Assembly (NCBI RefSeq): GCF_040954645.1
Contig: NC_092807.1
Location: 27,004,353 to 27,068,352 of the forward strand
From: Diabrotica undecimpunctata
Lineage: Eukaryota; Arthropoda; Insecta; Coleoptera; Chrysomelidae
DNA length: 64,000 nucleotides
Direction of reading: 5' to 3'
Numbering within the stretch: the first letter of the stretch is position 1; the number at the start of each line of letters is the position of its first letter. This document shows, piece by piece, positions 46,440-57,892 of the stretch. A model generated the notes under the pieces. The model made no database searches, was not told where the DNA came from, and saw only the letters and a list, made by a program, of their open reading frames with translations. The position numbers and the translations under genes are program-made.

Positions 46440-47083
46440 TATCCATAACAAAGATATTTCACCTTCCTTCGCGACTAACAATGCTGATCCTGATGTCTTA
46501 AGTGGGAACCCAGTCTCGGATACTCCTATCAACAAATATTTTTCATTACCATATTTCAGAGATATCACTCCAACGTTAACAAGGATTCTGAAAAGTGTTG
46601 AAAATAGCTTTGGTAATAATAATAACAACATTAAACTTAATGTGGCTTGTAGATCAACTAATAATCTTTATTCTAAGATAAAAGATAAGACTCCCATAGA
46701 TAGGCTTAGTAACATTGTCTACAACATTCCATGTCTCTATTGCAACAATTCCTACATCGGTCAAACATCTCAATTATTGAAATCACGTATTACACTACAC
46801 AAAAGTGATTCTCGACTTCACCCTGACCGTTGTGCATTAGCCAAACATGTCCATTCCACTGGTCATCTCATGGACGAACACTACAATTCTCCACCGCGAG
46901 AACAATAAATCTAAAAGAGAGTTCATCGAAATGTCTTATATTTTTCTTAACGATTTCTCCATTAATGTTAAGAGTGACATTAAGAATCTAAGCGATATAT
47001 ACCACTTCTTACTTAAATCAGATACCAAGAACAATACAACATCACAGATAACTAACTTGACTGATATATCCATTAACAACTAA
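46440..47083 (+). pseudogene. Penelope-like element: C-terminal GIY-YIG endonuclease
   Basis: From just after the LTR the reading runs in one or two frames: FSLPYFRDITPTLTRILKSV, NVACRSTNNLYSKIKDKTP, then NIVYNIPCLYCNNSYIGQTS (the GIY-YIG core with the CxxC of the Penelope finger), KSRITLHKSDSRL and ALAKHVHSTGH (His pair). After a frameshift comes ILHRENNKSKREFIEMSYI, the conserved end of Penelope proteins. The RT domain is absent upstream because the gypsy element occupies that side. Apart from the truncation and one frameshift it is well kept. Confidence 0.85.
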
Positions 47084-47524
47084 CCTACCTTTATAATTAA
47101 TTTTCATTAACTAAAAAAGATAACTTTCCCTTGCTTTTCTTAGATACATCTCAATAAGATATAATAATGCATGAACAATAGAATATAATTAAATAAAGAA
47201 AATCAAAATAATATTTCCCTATACTGGGATTTAATTTCATTCGTTTTTTACCAATGAACCTTATCGACATAAAGATTCATAAGAACTACTGAATTTGTCA
47301 GCGCTTGCGTTCTGGCTAAAACAGAACCTCACTTTTAAACTTTCTAAAAATCAAAAATTTAGTTATTGCCGACAATTCAAAGAATTACCTCCTTTTAAAT
47401 GTAATTACATTGGGTTTTTCGATTAACCTTGGTATACCTTTGCGTGTTAAGTTCAAAGCTACCATACATTTCAAACCTTAAAAAAAACTTTTTTTGCACA
47501 TAGTAACAAAAAACACCACTATGT

Positions 47525-47525
<1 letters not shown>

Positions 47526-47583
<58 letters not shown>
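47526..47583. repeat. (AT)n microsatellite
   Basis: About 58 bp of AT dinucleotides downstream of the Penelope fragment. Confidence 0.95.
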
Positions 47584-47587
<4 letters not shown>

Positions 47588-49250
47588 AATTTGTGTTAAT
47601 TAAACAAAGAAATATTTTATTTGAAAAAGCTAAATTTTGAATGATAGGATCGTACTTAATACTATCTTGTTTTTTATCCAACCTGATTAGTGTGTTAAAA
47701 TTCACCACATGGCACTTTTATCGTTCCGTTAGCCGACTGTCATGATAGCTTTTTTACTTTCGTGTTTCGAAGTCTTTTTCAATAGAACTAAAAGCAAACA
47801 ATTAATTTAGGGAGACACCTAATCAACTCTGTTTGGCAGTGAATTAGGGCGGTGTGCCGTGAAACCCAGAGAAAACTGCGACTACAAACGAATTTCCAAA
47901 GTTTTCAGCTATCACTCAATATGTGAAAAGTTCTCTTCTTGTCTCTCCTGGGAGAAATGTGAATGGTCGTGGGATATTTGGGCCCCGAGGGCTAGTTTCA
48001 AATTAAAATCCAAACTTTTTTCATACGGCTTGACGACGGGCTCGGATTAAAGAACGCTCGTCACGAAAATAAGTTAGTTAAAAAACTTGACAGGACCGTA
48101 TTTTAATTAAATTAAGGCACCTTTTTCTAATCGAAATAGGTGTAGAAACACACTGCCTTTTTTATTAATATAGTAGGATCGTTTTAGCCTGGCGCATAAG
48201 TAATAAAAGTGTCTGTTCAGATTTACCTCAGGTAGTCAGCGGTTCTCAAATTAAAAATGTACGGTTTTCTTAATTTGATAATACGACATTAGGGTTTCTG
48301 CAAACTTGGAATAATGGGTTATGCGAAGTATTCTTCATTTTTTAAATATTTGCATTCTTCTAGCACTTCCGGTTGTACCGGAAGTCGCCATTAAGTTTCT
48401 TATTTTAAATAGAAACTGTGCTTTTTGTTATTTTTTTTTAGAATCTACGTAAAATTCTGGATCGTTTTTTATTGGGATACCATTCTCGAAAAAATAGCCG
48501 TTTTTGAAATATTTAAAGTTTTTGAAAAATTTTCCATCGTACACATGCAACTTCAAAAATTAATATTGTGGTGAATATTTACGCTGAAAAAACAAAAATT
48601 CTTTTTCAGTGTGTACTAACCTCTATTTTTATTTAAGCATAAAAAAAATTGCCAATGTTTATACTGGGTGTTCCAAATTTTGTATTATATTTTTTTTTAT
48701 ATATTTTATAAATATATCTATAAAAATATATATCTATATAAAACAAAGACTTATTCCTACTTCCCACACACACCTTCCCAAACCCACCGAGGTAGGTTGT
48801 CCTCCTGCGGTACAACCAGCCCCGGCTTTCCTCCGCCCCCTGGTCTTTGGAGCCAGGTCTCGACTATTTCGCGGTATTCCCCGTCAGGCAATGGGAGATT
48901 TCCGTGTATTTACATTTAAGTGGTAGGTTAGCCCATTTGGCTTTATCACTACCAGTCAAAGCAATTGTTCGGCGATCTAATGATGGTTGTGTGTGCCGAT
49001 ACTTGCTTTCCCTTTTCTGCACCAAGTGCAGTCGAGAGCGAGCAAGCATCGAATCCTTTCATCCGTCGTCTAATACCCAGTCATTCGTCCAGTCATGTCC
49101 TTAATCTACCTTACTTGCTAATCTAATTTTTTTGGTGCTTGCATTCAAGAGCGTCGTGCGGCCTGCCTCCAGCTCTCTCCTGCATGCAGTTTTTGTTTTA
49201 TTTATTTTTTTTTTGTTTTTTTTTGGTGGTTGGTACCATTTTGTGTTAAT
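47584..49250. other. No gene; dispersed-repeat-like sequence and a GC-rich patch
   Basis: 48365-48388 contains the palindrome CTTCCGGTTGTACCGGAAG. 48661 begins with TACTGGGTGTTCCAAA, which looks like one end of a mariner-type element whose partner I did not find. 48770-49110 is distinctly GC-richer than its surroundings and open in several frames, like a LINE leader or a SINE, but no protein family is recognised. Confidence 0.4.
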
Positions 49251-49270
49251 TTTTCTATCTACGTCTTAAT

Positions 49271-50611
49271 CTATGGACAGGTATCATCACTATCTGACTG
49301 GCTATCCGATTCACCTGAATCTTCATCATTACGAATAATTAAAGGTCTTACTTCATCAATAATTTGTTCTATTTCATATGACTCTAAAAATTTTTTTTCA
49401 GTATGTTCAATACATTTCCGCCATTGTTTCTCATTAACTTGGTTTATTGCATCTTGCCAGAGTTGTAAAACGCTGGTTTCGTCGGTGGTCTTAAATGCAT
49501 GTTTATCATAGTAGTTTTTAGTAATGCCCCACACCAATTCAATTGGATTGCACTGGCAGTGATATGGTGGTAGTCTTAGGACCTTATGACCATATTTTAG
49601 TGCCATTTGGTCAACGACAATTTTTTTCTCAGTAATGTGTTCTTTGCACTTATTTAATAATTCAGCTTTTAAAACTAGATGTTCGTGTTCTATATTTTTC
49701 TCCGACAGCCACTTTCTTAAGTCTTCTTTTTTCCAGCTGCTTGTGGGAAACTTTTCCTCCTCTCTTTTGTGATACGAAGCATTGTCTAAGACTATTAATG
49801 ATGGATTTTCCAGATTTTTTAATATTTTTTCCTCAAACCAATGTTCAAAAATATCGGCGTCCATATTTCCGTGGTAATCATCAGTTTTTTTTTGTTGATG
49901 AAAATATAAGACTAGCATTGGGTATAACACCTTCCGTATTTCCTGCATGCAATATAATATATCAATTGCCATTACTCGCACTAGTACTCGAATAGCATTT
50001 GGTAGAATCATCTTGCCAGGATGATTTGGTATTATTTCCTTTCGCAAAAATCAATGTTTCGTCAAGAAACACAAATTGTCTGGCAAATTCGGAATTCTTG
50101 TTTTTTAAATAGTTTCTCATAAATTTCCACCTTTTTTCAACAACATTGGACAGCTCCCACAACACTTAACGATTATTGGTTTTTTGTATCTGAAACCCAT
50201 AGCTTTTAATACTTTTGTTAAACTGGTCAAACCCATATCACAAAGTTCTCTGTCCTTTATTTTTTGAATAAGTGTCTTTCTTGTAACATGTTCTTTTGCT
50301 TTGTACATGTCATAAATGATATTTCTGATTGAGATTTTAATACCTTGTGGCAAGTCGAGGGTTTTCGGATGCAAACGAATCCTTTTGTTTTCCTTACTTA
50401 ATTCCTATTCACTCATTTTGCGAACTCTTTGCAAGGTCCGTTCTGAAATTCCACAAGCTGCACTTGTCCTTTTTTGAACTGCCAGTACTAATGTAATTGG
50501 TCCCATGTTGATTTTTTCTAAAGTAAAATAATTTTCCACTTTCAACACAATTCGATGCTCACTCGGAGATAAAAACTTATAATTGTTTTGGTAGCGCTGA
50601 TTTATCCACAA
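49271..50611 (-). pseudogene. Sailor-like Tc1/mariner-superfamily transposase (DDE_3, long D-E spacing), nearly complete
   Basis: Read downward: 50611-50408 is an N-terminal helical region (CGISERTLQRVRKMSE, a helix-turn-helix). 50374-50120 is the second DNA-binding part (PKTLDLPQGIKISIRNIIYD, DMGLTSLTKVLKAMGFRYKK). 50165-49962 holds the first Asp, FVFLDETLIFAKG. The open frame 50047-49271 carries YHGNMDADIFEHWFEEKILK, LIVLDNASYHK with the second Asp, and LPPYHCQCNPIELVWGITKN with the Glu, ending in an acidic tail. There are 81 residues between the last Asp and the Glu, against 34 in Tc1. This is close to the DD82E 'Sailor' group as I remember it. Blocks lie in different frames (frameshifts near 50160 and 50000, a stop at about 50406), so it is probably inactive. 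Confidence 0.8.
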
Positions 50612-50964
50612 GTACTACAGCCGACCAGTAGCAGGTTCGGTACCACAAAGCAGGTAGAAAAGGGAAAGCATAACAGAGTGGCTGTAGCTAGAGTCATAAA
50701 TTATTTTTCGTGCTTTAATCCGAAATACGACAGGGTAAAACGACTTCACTATATATCCGCACGCTGCAAGTGAACAGACTAAAAAAATGTCGAAAAAGAG
50801 TATAATATCAGTACTTGAGAACTTGGGATCAATAAAACCAATGATCATACTCCAGAAATAAACATTCTGATAGAGATTGCCAGATTAGCATTTAAACTAA
50901 TAAAACCGCGCGAACGTGCAGAAATAAGACTATGTGTGTATGGAAATGTGTGTTATATTATGTA

Positions 50965-52175
50965 CTAGCTGACCCGGCGAACTTTGTTCCGCCTTCTTCT
51001 TCTTCTCGTGCCACTCCTAGCGGAGATTGGAAATCATCATGGCCACTGCGACTTTGTTAGCAGCGCGCCTAAAAAGTTCAATCGAACTACACCCGAACCA
51101 TTCACGTAGATTACGAAGCCACGATATTTTTCTTCTTCCCACACTTCTTTTGCCCTTAATTTTGCCCTGCATGATATTTCTTAAAAGTTCGTACTTTTCA
51201 CCTCTCACAATGTGCCCCAAGTATTCCATCTTTCTAGTTTTTATCTCATTTAGAATTTCGCATCTTTTGTCTAAAGTTTGGAGTACTTGCGTGTTAGTGA
51301 CGCAATCCATCCATGATATTCTGAGAATGCGCCTATAGCACCACATCTCGAAAGCTTCGATGTTTTTTGTGGTCAACTGTTTTAGTGTCCAAGCCTCTAC
51401 TCCATACAACAGGGTAGAAAAGACATAACACCGCAGCATTCGTATTCGTAACTTTATATTGATATCACGATTGCAAAAGAGTTTGCGCATTCTATTAAAG
51501 ACTGATCTAGCGATTTCTATTCTACATCTAATCTCTTTTGTTTGATCAGTATCGTCTGTGATCCAAGCACCTAGATATTTATAACAGGACACACGCTCAA
51601 TCGTTGTATTGTCTATTACAAGATTAGCTCTGATGTTCTTTGATTTCGTGATTACCATAAATTTAGTTTTTTTCAAATTAATTTTCAAGCCGTAACTGTT
51701 ACAGTATATATTGAGACTTTGAACGAGATGTTGTAGTTCTACTAGCGTTCCCGTTAGGAGAACCGTATCGTCAGCATACCTTATATTGTTGATCGTCTCA
51801 CCATTTATTATCAGACCAAGATTGTTCCGCCTTAATGGCAATAAATAAGCAGATTGTGTTTTTTTTTTTATTGGAAAAAATCATGTCATCCATACGTCAT
51901 TACATAGCTGTCATTTTACGTCAATTACATAGCTGTCATTTGCGTTTTGTTATTCTAAGTCTGATTCTTTTTTGTTATACCACGTTTTATAGTGACTGAC
52001 GTTTCATGTCAAGTCACACGGGAACGCTGTCGAACGGGATAAAAAGTATCCTATGTCCGTCTCCTGGCTCTAAGCTACCTCCCTACCAATTTTCAGCCAA
52101 ATCTGTTCTACCGTTCTTGAGTTATAAGTGGTGTAACTAACACGACTTTCTTTTGTATATATATAGATTTAAAAA
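50965..52175 (+). repeat. Dispersed insect repeat of the 'TAGCTGACCCGGC' type, split by a LINE
   Basis: The text CTAGCTGACCCGGCGAAC at 50968, then (after the LINE) GTTCCGCCTTAATGGCAAT. The repeat continues to AGCCAAATCTGTTC and ACGACTTTCTTTTGTATATA near 52170. I recognise this head and tail as a repeat common in arthropod genomes, but cannot name its class with confidence. There is no ORF. Confidence 0.55.
50996..51821 (-). pseudogene. 5'-truncated LINE (RT end and C-terminal region)
   Basis: It is flanked by the 12-bp duplication TTGTTCCGCCTT (50984-50995 and 51822-51833). On the minus strand one open frame holds GETINNIRYADDTVLLTGTL (catalytic box), SYGLKINLKKTKFMVI, YKYLGAWITDD, RCYVFSTLLYGVEAW, RKMEYLGHIVRGEKY, GRRKISWLRNLREWFGCSS and AANKVAVAMM. 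It stops close to the GAAGAAGAAG tail (51005-50996). No frame breaks in 270 codons, so the insertion is young. It belongs to the same broad family as 40798-42191 and 53083-54488. Confidence 0.9.
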
Positions 52176-53080
52176 ATAGACAACTTGATTAATAAACCGT
52201 ATTTTAGGTTTGAATCAAGCTGTTTTTGTTACAGTTGTACCAGAATATTTAATTTAAATAACAAATAAACGAGACCACTTCAAATGGATATGTTTTAACC
52301 GTGAAATACTGAAATAGTAAACTATTCTTTAACAACCATAAAAATAAAGTTGATGCAATTATCACTGCAAATACACTCGTTAAAATACGTTAAGAAAATT
52401 AAATCTCAGAAATCTACAAAGTTTGTCCATTAACTCCACAATCACAATCTTCGTATACACATACATTTTGCTAATTACTACAAAGGAACTTTCATGGCTT
52501 CAATAATGGACAGTGGAAGTCCATTAACGGACCCATTTACCTAAAACGTCCTTTTATCCTTTAACATGATTCTTGACCAAAAAGGTAGTTCACACGCACT
52601 TTTAATTAATATCATTTTACGAATATACCTTTTAATAACAATCGTTAATGTATTATGCTAGTAATATATTAAGTAATTGGTTGATAGGGACATGACGAGA
52701 TAATGTGATTATAATTACAAATAATTAAAGTCTATTGTATAAAACTTAAAATTAAAAAATGAAACAAAATAAAAGGTTGTATATGCAGTGACTAAAATAT
52801 TCTGTTATACAGGATGTTACAAACAGTTAGGTGATAAATTATTATATTGCATATCTTGGAGCCAAAATAGCTCTACTGAATACAACTTACCTTAGTGATA
52901 AAAAGGTTACCATGTGTAAAGTTAATAAAAATGGACGTTTCTCCAATATCGTGAACTGTTGGCATTTTTCAAAAAAGAAAATAATAAAAATAATAAAATC
53001 TGTGCATTCCATGAACATTTTATAGGAGTTGTGACACCTGTATCTCCCCAAATATTTGTATACGTTACAACTAAATTATT
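52176..53080. other. No gene recognised
   Basis: AT-rich. The ORF at 52831-53025 has no family resemblance. 52810 has TACAGGATGTTACAAAC, like a mariner end, but no partner was found. Confidence 0.45.
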
Positions 53081-53082
53081 AT

Positions 53083-54488
53083 GATATTGCAGGGACTTCC
53101 CATGGGACTTCCGAATTTTGACAGTTTTGTATTATATATATTTGAATGGCTGAAATCTGAGTTTATTGCACTTCCAAAAAAACCAGGAGCCGAAAAATGC
53201 AAAGATTACCGTACTCTAAGCCTCATGAGTCATCTCCTAAAATTGTTCCTAAAGATAATTCATAAGAGAATCTACAAGCTGCGTGAAGGTCAAATTTCTC
53301 CCAACCAGTTCGCGTTCACAAATGCTGTTAGTACTAGAGAGGCTTTGTTCTCAGTACAAGTCTTGTTCCAGAGATGCAGAGACGTCAACTGCGACGTATA
53401 CGCATGTCTGGTTAATTACGAGAAAGCTTTTGATCGAGTACAGCACGCCAAGATGATGCAAATACTAAAAGAATCAGGAATTAACAACCAAAATCTGAAA
53501 ATAATTAGAAATCTTTACTAGAATCAGACAGCAAATCTCAGAGTTGAAGGTGAACACACTGACTATGTGAAAATCATGCGCGGAGTGAGGCAAGGCTGTG
53601 TTTTGTCTCCTCTAATCCTCAATCTGTACTCTAAAAGAATATTTATCGAAGCTTTGCACGAAACTGAAAAATGTATTCTACTAAATGGTTACCGGCTAAA
53701 CAACATCAGATATGCAGATGACACCATAGTATTTGCGGACAACTTAGAAGACCTACAAGTTCTTATGAACAAAATCATGTATTACAGTCAACAATATGGA
53801 CTCAATATAAACGTTAAGAAGACAAAACTTATGATAATTAGAAAGAAAAGGATAACAGAAGGTCAACTCTACGTCAACCAATCCCCTCTAGAAAGAGTGA
53901 CGCACTACAACTACCTCGGCACCATAATAAATGAAGAATGGACCTACAATTAAAAGATTAGAGCACGCATCGGAAAACCTAGATCCACCTTCAATCGGCT
54001 GGGGACCTCCTTCAATAGTCACAACCTCTCTCTTGATACAAAAGTAAGAATTCTGCGATGCTACGTCTTCTCTGTCCTTTTTTATGGTGTTGAATCGTGG
54101 ACCTTAAACGAAGATATGTGCAGAAAACTGGAAGCACCGAAGATGTGGCTATATCGGAGAATACCTAAGATCCCGAGGACTGACGGAGTCACAAATGAGG
54201 AGGTCCTCAGAAGAATGAATAAGAATCGAGAGGTACTGACCACCATCAAATCTCTAAAGTTACAGTTCTTCGGAAATGAATCCAGATATGCTCTCCTTCA
54301 AGCCATCCTTCAAGTAAAAATATTTAGAAAACGAGGTCCAGGAAAAAGAAGAACATCTTCGTTAAAGTACTCAGCATCTGGTTCAATACAACATCTGTGC
54401 AGCTTTTCGGCGCTGTTGCAGATAAGATAAAGATTGCCATGATGATCGCCAACATTCGTAACGGATAGGCACATCAAGAAGAAGAAAG
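53083..54488 (+). pseudogene. 5'-truncated LINE with reverse transcriptase
   Basis: The RT reading is FEWLKSEFIALPKKPGAEK, DYRTLSLMSHLLK, SPNQFAFTNAVSTREALFSV, VYACLVNYEKAFDRVQHAKM, and a TAG for Trp at 53519. GVRQGCVLSPLILNLYSKRI and NIRYADDTIVFADNLEDLQV (catalytic box near 53712) follow, then a TAA at 53951. The thumb, RCYVFSVLFYGVESWTLNED, and a C-terminal region with a small deletion near 54272 end in AAGAAGAAG. TTATTATG occurs on both sides (53074, 54491), a probable short target duplication. It is of the same family as the LINE at 40798. Confidence 0.85.
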
Positions 54489-55091
54489 TGTTATTATGTT
54501 TTTTATGAATGTTTCTATTAACAAAATTTTTTGAGCATTAATAAACAATGTTTATTGTTTATTTTCTTTGAAAGTCATGTTTTTTCTTGAAAGGTAAATA
54601 ATATTATCTTTTGTGGCGTATTATTTTATTTTTGAGTAGTGACGATATAATTTATTTTGTTGTAGAAGATATTATAATAATTCTTCTGAAGTATTTTATT
54701 GAATATATAACCTTTTCTTGCAGCTTATGGTCAGATATGTCAATTTTTATAGTTATTTGTGGATAATTTGCTGATATGTTTTCTGACGTGTGTTTTTTTG
54801 TTTTTCTGATGTTTTTGAGACAAATTTTATTTATAATAATTTTGTTTATAGTTTATTTATTTTTGAGTTCCTTTATTGACGCCCATTTTGTTTTACAGTT
54901 AAGCTGTATTTAGTGTTTTTTGTCAAAGTGTTATATTTTGTTACCTAATTAATTTCTATCGTTTATTTATCTATTTTGATCTATTTTTTTTAACATCTAC
55001 CTTCTTACCCGCCCCAATAAAGCTCCCTGACTTAGAACAATGTGGTCTTCGTTAAGTTTTGTGTAAGAAAAGCTTTTTATTATCAATTTTT
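54489..55091. other. No recognised gene
   Basis: T-rich sequence with short direct repeats of TTATTTAT-like text; no ORF of note. Confidence 0.45.
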
Positions 55092-55485
55092 CGCACCCTT
55101 AATAATAAAGTGGCACAACTCAAAATTTTAAATTTTGAGTTTTAGTCATAAAACGACCGAACATAGTGCCCTCTATTGATTAAATGCTAACACAAATGTT
55201 AAAATCGGACAATCCCGTAGGTAGATTTCTGCTTGGGTCAGTTTAGTACCGCACTATTCCATTTTGGCAGTTCAGTCATAAACTGACCTCTTTTAGTGTT
55301 ACTTCAGCAGCGAAAGGAAGAACATCGTCGATCGTTGAAATATTTAGGATTGTGTCAGTTTATTACTTAAACTTAAGGTACGTATTTTTTTATTTTAATC
55401 ATAAACAGTGATTTTAGTAGTTCTATCATTTTATTGCTCAAAATCCTTTTATTATGTCAGTTTATCAAATATTTAGATAGTCTGT

Positions 55486-55841
55486 TTGAATTATTTTGAT
55501 AAAAATCTCTGTTGTAGAGTTTATAAGAAATTAATCAATTCAAAAGTTATCATAGATGTAAATACCGTGCCATGGAGGGGAAGACTCAGCACCAACAAGG
55601 TTTCAATACCGAAAACTAACGATTCGGAGCATAGCATGAATGAGAACAAAATGTTGACTGCATTAGAAGATTCAAAAATTATTGTAAGTAGCAAAACAAT
55701 TTCACGTTTTTAGTATTAAGAATTCCTTTTTCGTTGCAGCTGTTTTCGAATAATTTGGCTCATCAGAAAATTGTCTTCACAGAAAACAATGAAGATCACG
55801 ACGACACAAAAAGCACATGTACACACTCAACATCTTTTTAA
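55486..55841 (+). CDS. Two-exon ORF of unknown function inside the TIR element
   Basis: The open frame to 55683 ends in MLTALEDSKII at a perfect GTAAGTAGC donor. The 56-bp intron ends TTCGTTGCAG, and exon 2 (55740-55841) continues in phase as LFSNNLAHQKIVFTENNEDH to a stop. The start is uncertain because the frame is open to 55486 without an early ATG. The polar, acidic product of about 100 residues resembles N-terminal tails of transposases but matches no family that I know. Confidence 0.35.
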
Positions 55842-56089
55842 GAAAATTTGACTGTCGAAACCATTGGATGTGCATGGATAAGATAATTATTATTATATTG
55901 ATGATCGTGATTTGTATTTTTTTTAAACATGAATTATAAGATCACTATTTTATATTGTTTTAGGAATTTGTGTATGCAAACGACAATGAACTTATGCTTA
56001 AATAAATTTTTTTACTAATGCCATTTTTTTGTAAACACGGTTTTCGTGATATTGTTCTGAAGCTATTTTCTTGTGGCATTTTAAAGTAA

Positions 56090-56213
56090 TTACTATTTAA
56101 TGGGAATAAGCCACAATTAAAGGTTAAGGTACGTTTATTAAAAAAAAATAAATAAAAAAATTTAATAAACGTACTTTAACCTTTAATTGTGGCTTATTCC
56201 CATTAAATAGTAA
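56090..56213. repeat. Near-perfect hairpin (arms about 53 bp)
   Basis: TTACTATTTAATGGGAATAA... and its inverse match over about 53 bp with one mismatch (g/a), around an A/T-only loop of about 18 bp. It lies inside the TIR element. It looks like an inverted duplication of one short repeat end, not a chance stem. Confidence 0.9.
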
Positions 56214-56833
56214 TAACTGTTTTCTTGGATGCCCAATGTTTATTTATTCTACAGAAATAAATAATTCTTGTTTGTCTAACCTTTTCGTCTTTTATTTCAT
56301 GCACCTTTGATAAAACCTTTATTAATTTTTGTAGGTACTAAAAACCTAACATTAATTTTAGTGCATTGACGTAGTAGTAAACTGACACACTGTGGTTTTA
56401 AAACAATAGATACCTTTAAATTATAATACACAGCAGTATTTCAAAACCGTCCTTATATTGTAGCTTTAATTTCAATCATAAATTGACACATTTGCTAATA
56501 ATACTTTCATATTAAAAAAAATTTTAGTGCTAAAGTGACACAAGTTTTTTTTTTACTAAAAATATCAAAATTTCAATTATAACAAAATTATAACATTACA
56601 CGAAATTTGCACAGATTACATTGAAAACTACAAGGTTCCTTTCAGTGAAATATATTGTCTCAGAAGTATTCTAGGTCCGGCACTAACAACGATACAAGAG
56701 AGATAACCGTAATTATTGAAACGTTTTTTTGCGTTTTCTGCAAAATCGTATTTTTTAAGTTATGCCACTTTATTATTGCGTTTTCTGCAAAATCGTATTT
56801 TTAAAATTGTGCCACTTTATTATTAGGGGTGCG

Positions 56834-57384
56834 TTTTGTCACGACACTTGTAGGGTATTTTTAAGTCGTAAAAATTCTGAGTTACGAAAAGAAGGTTATA
56901 AATTATTGTTCATGTTCATGTTCAAGTTCAAAAAATATCCATTAAATACTATTTACAGATTTAAAAATCAGACCTATGTTTTACTTATAATTTTCTTGTT
57001 TCTCTTTATTTGAGCTCTATCTTCTTAACAAACGCCATTAACTTCTTCTTGATTTCGGTGTATATCTTATTATTTGATTTTTGTTCGACGTTCAGTCGTT
57101 TATATTAAACTGACATAACTCACTAAAAAATACTAATAGGACGCATATATGTAGATATGGCTCGTTGTGTAGATAACCTGGACCAGCAGTTGAACAAAAT
57201 ACCCACTGTAAACATTTACCCATTTATCATCTAAAACATGTTGTCAAAATTAAAACTAGATACACGTGTAATGATATTTTATTGACAATCAAATAAATAA
57301 CAGCTTAAAACGTCGAGTTTCTTGATAAATGTTACAATTAGTAATACTTAAAAATATGAGATATTCACAAATATCACAGGTGGT
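56834..57384. other. No recognised gene
   Basis: The ORF at 56762-57013 overlaps the element end and is not family-like. One further AAACTGACA motif lies at 57109. Confidence 0.4.
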
Positions 57385-57735
57385 ATTGGTCCCGGTGCCG
57401 AGACTTCTGATTGGGGAGACAAGGCCCGTCGCCTGTCCGACTAGCAGGGCCATCAACGATAAAAATACACCCTGGGCCCCAAAAACCTTGTGCTACAACT
57501 CCTGGGGTCTTTTCTCCCCTGGGACACTGAGCGGATCCCGGGGGAGTCTCCGAAGACTAGACTGAACTCTCCTTGTGCGGCGGTGGGGTTTGGGTAGAAC
57601 AGTTTCGAGACTGTAGGATGGGTGCCCACGTTACATGGTAGGGCTTCACGGGCATTTGAGTAGCACAGTTTCGCTTACTCGAGGGGCGGGCCGTAATCGT
57701 ATACGGGGTGAGAGACGCGTCAAGCAGAGCTTCTG
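57385..57735. other. GC-rich island of about 350 bp
   Basis: The base composition changes sharply from AT-rich to GC-rich (GGTCCCGGTGCCGAG ... GGGGCGGGCCG). Both strands are open for 60-80 codons, without a recognisable domain. It could be a LINE leader, a SINE or a gene fragment. Confidence 0.4.
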
Positions 57736-57892
57736 AAAAGAAAAAAAACAATTATTTACATTTTCACTCAAATAACAATGTTACAAAATACTACAAAGTG
57801 AGTAAAATGTCTATACGTTACAAAAAAAGAGGTAAAGAAATGATGTGTTGGTTGCACATGGGAGTCAATTTTCAAATAGGGTTGTAGAAATA

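Larger units (their letters stand above)
55092..56833 (+). mobile_element. TIR element (1.7 kb) with AAACTGAC-type subterminal repeats
   Basis: CGCACCCTTAATAATAAAGT (55092 on) and its inverse ending at 56833 are 27-bp TIRs with one mismatch. TTTT lies on both flanks (a possible 4-bp duplication). The motif (T)AAACTGAC(A) recurs on both strands: 55238 and 55354 inverted, 55284, 55455 inverted, 56383, and 56483 variant. The right end is tandemly duplicated (about 48 bp, 56731-56778 against 56779-56825). The only ORF is a two-exon reading at 55486-55841, so this may be a deletion derivative. Confidence 0.65.

Noticed and set aside
48365..48388. CTTCCGGTTGTACCGGAAG palindrome as an operator or terminator
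   Set aside because: Isolated short palindrome in noncoding repeat-like DNA; no gene beside it to regulate.
48661..48676. Mariner-type end (CTGGGTGTTCC)
   Set aside because: No matching inverted end with TA was found nearby, so an element cannot be delimited.
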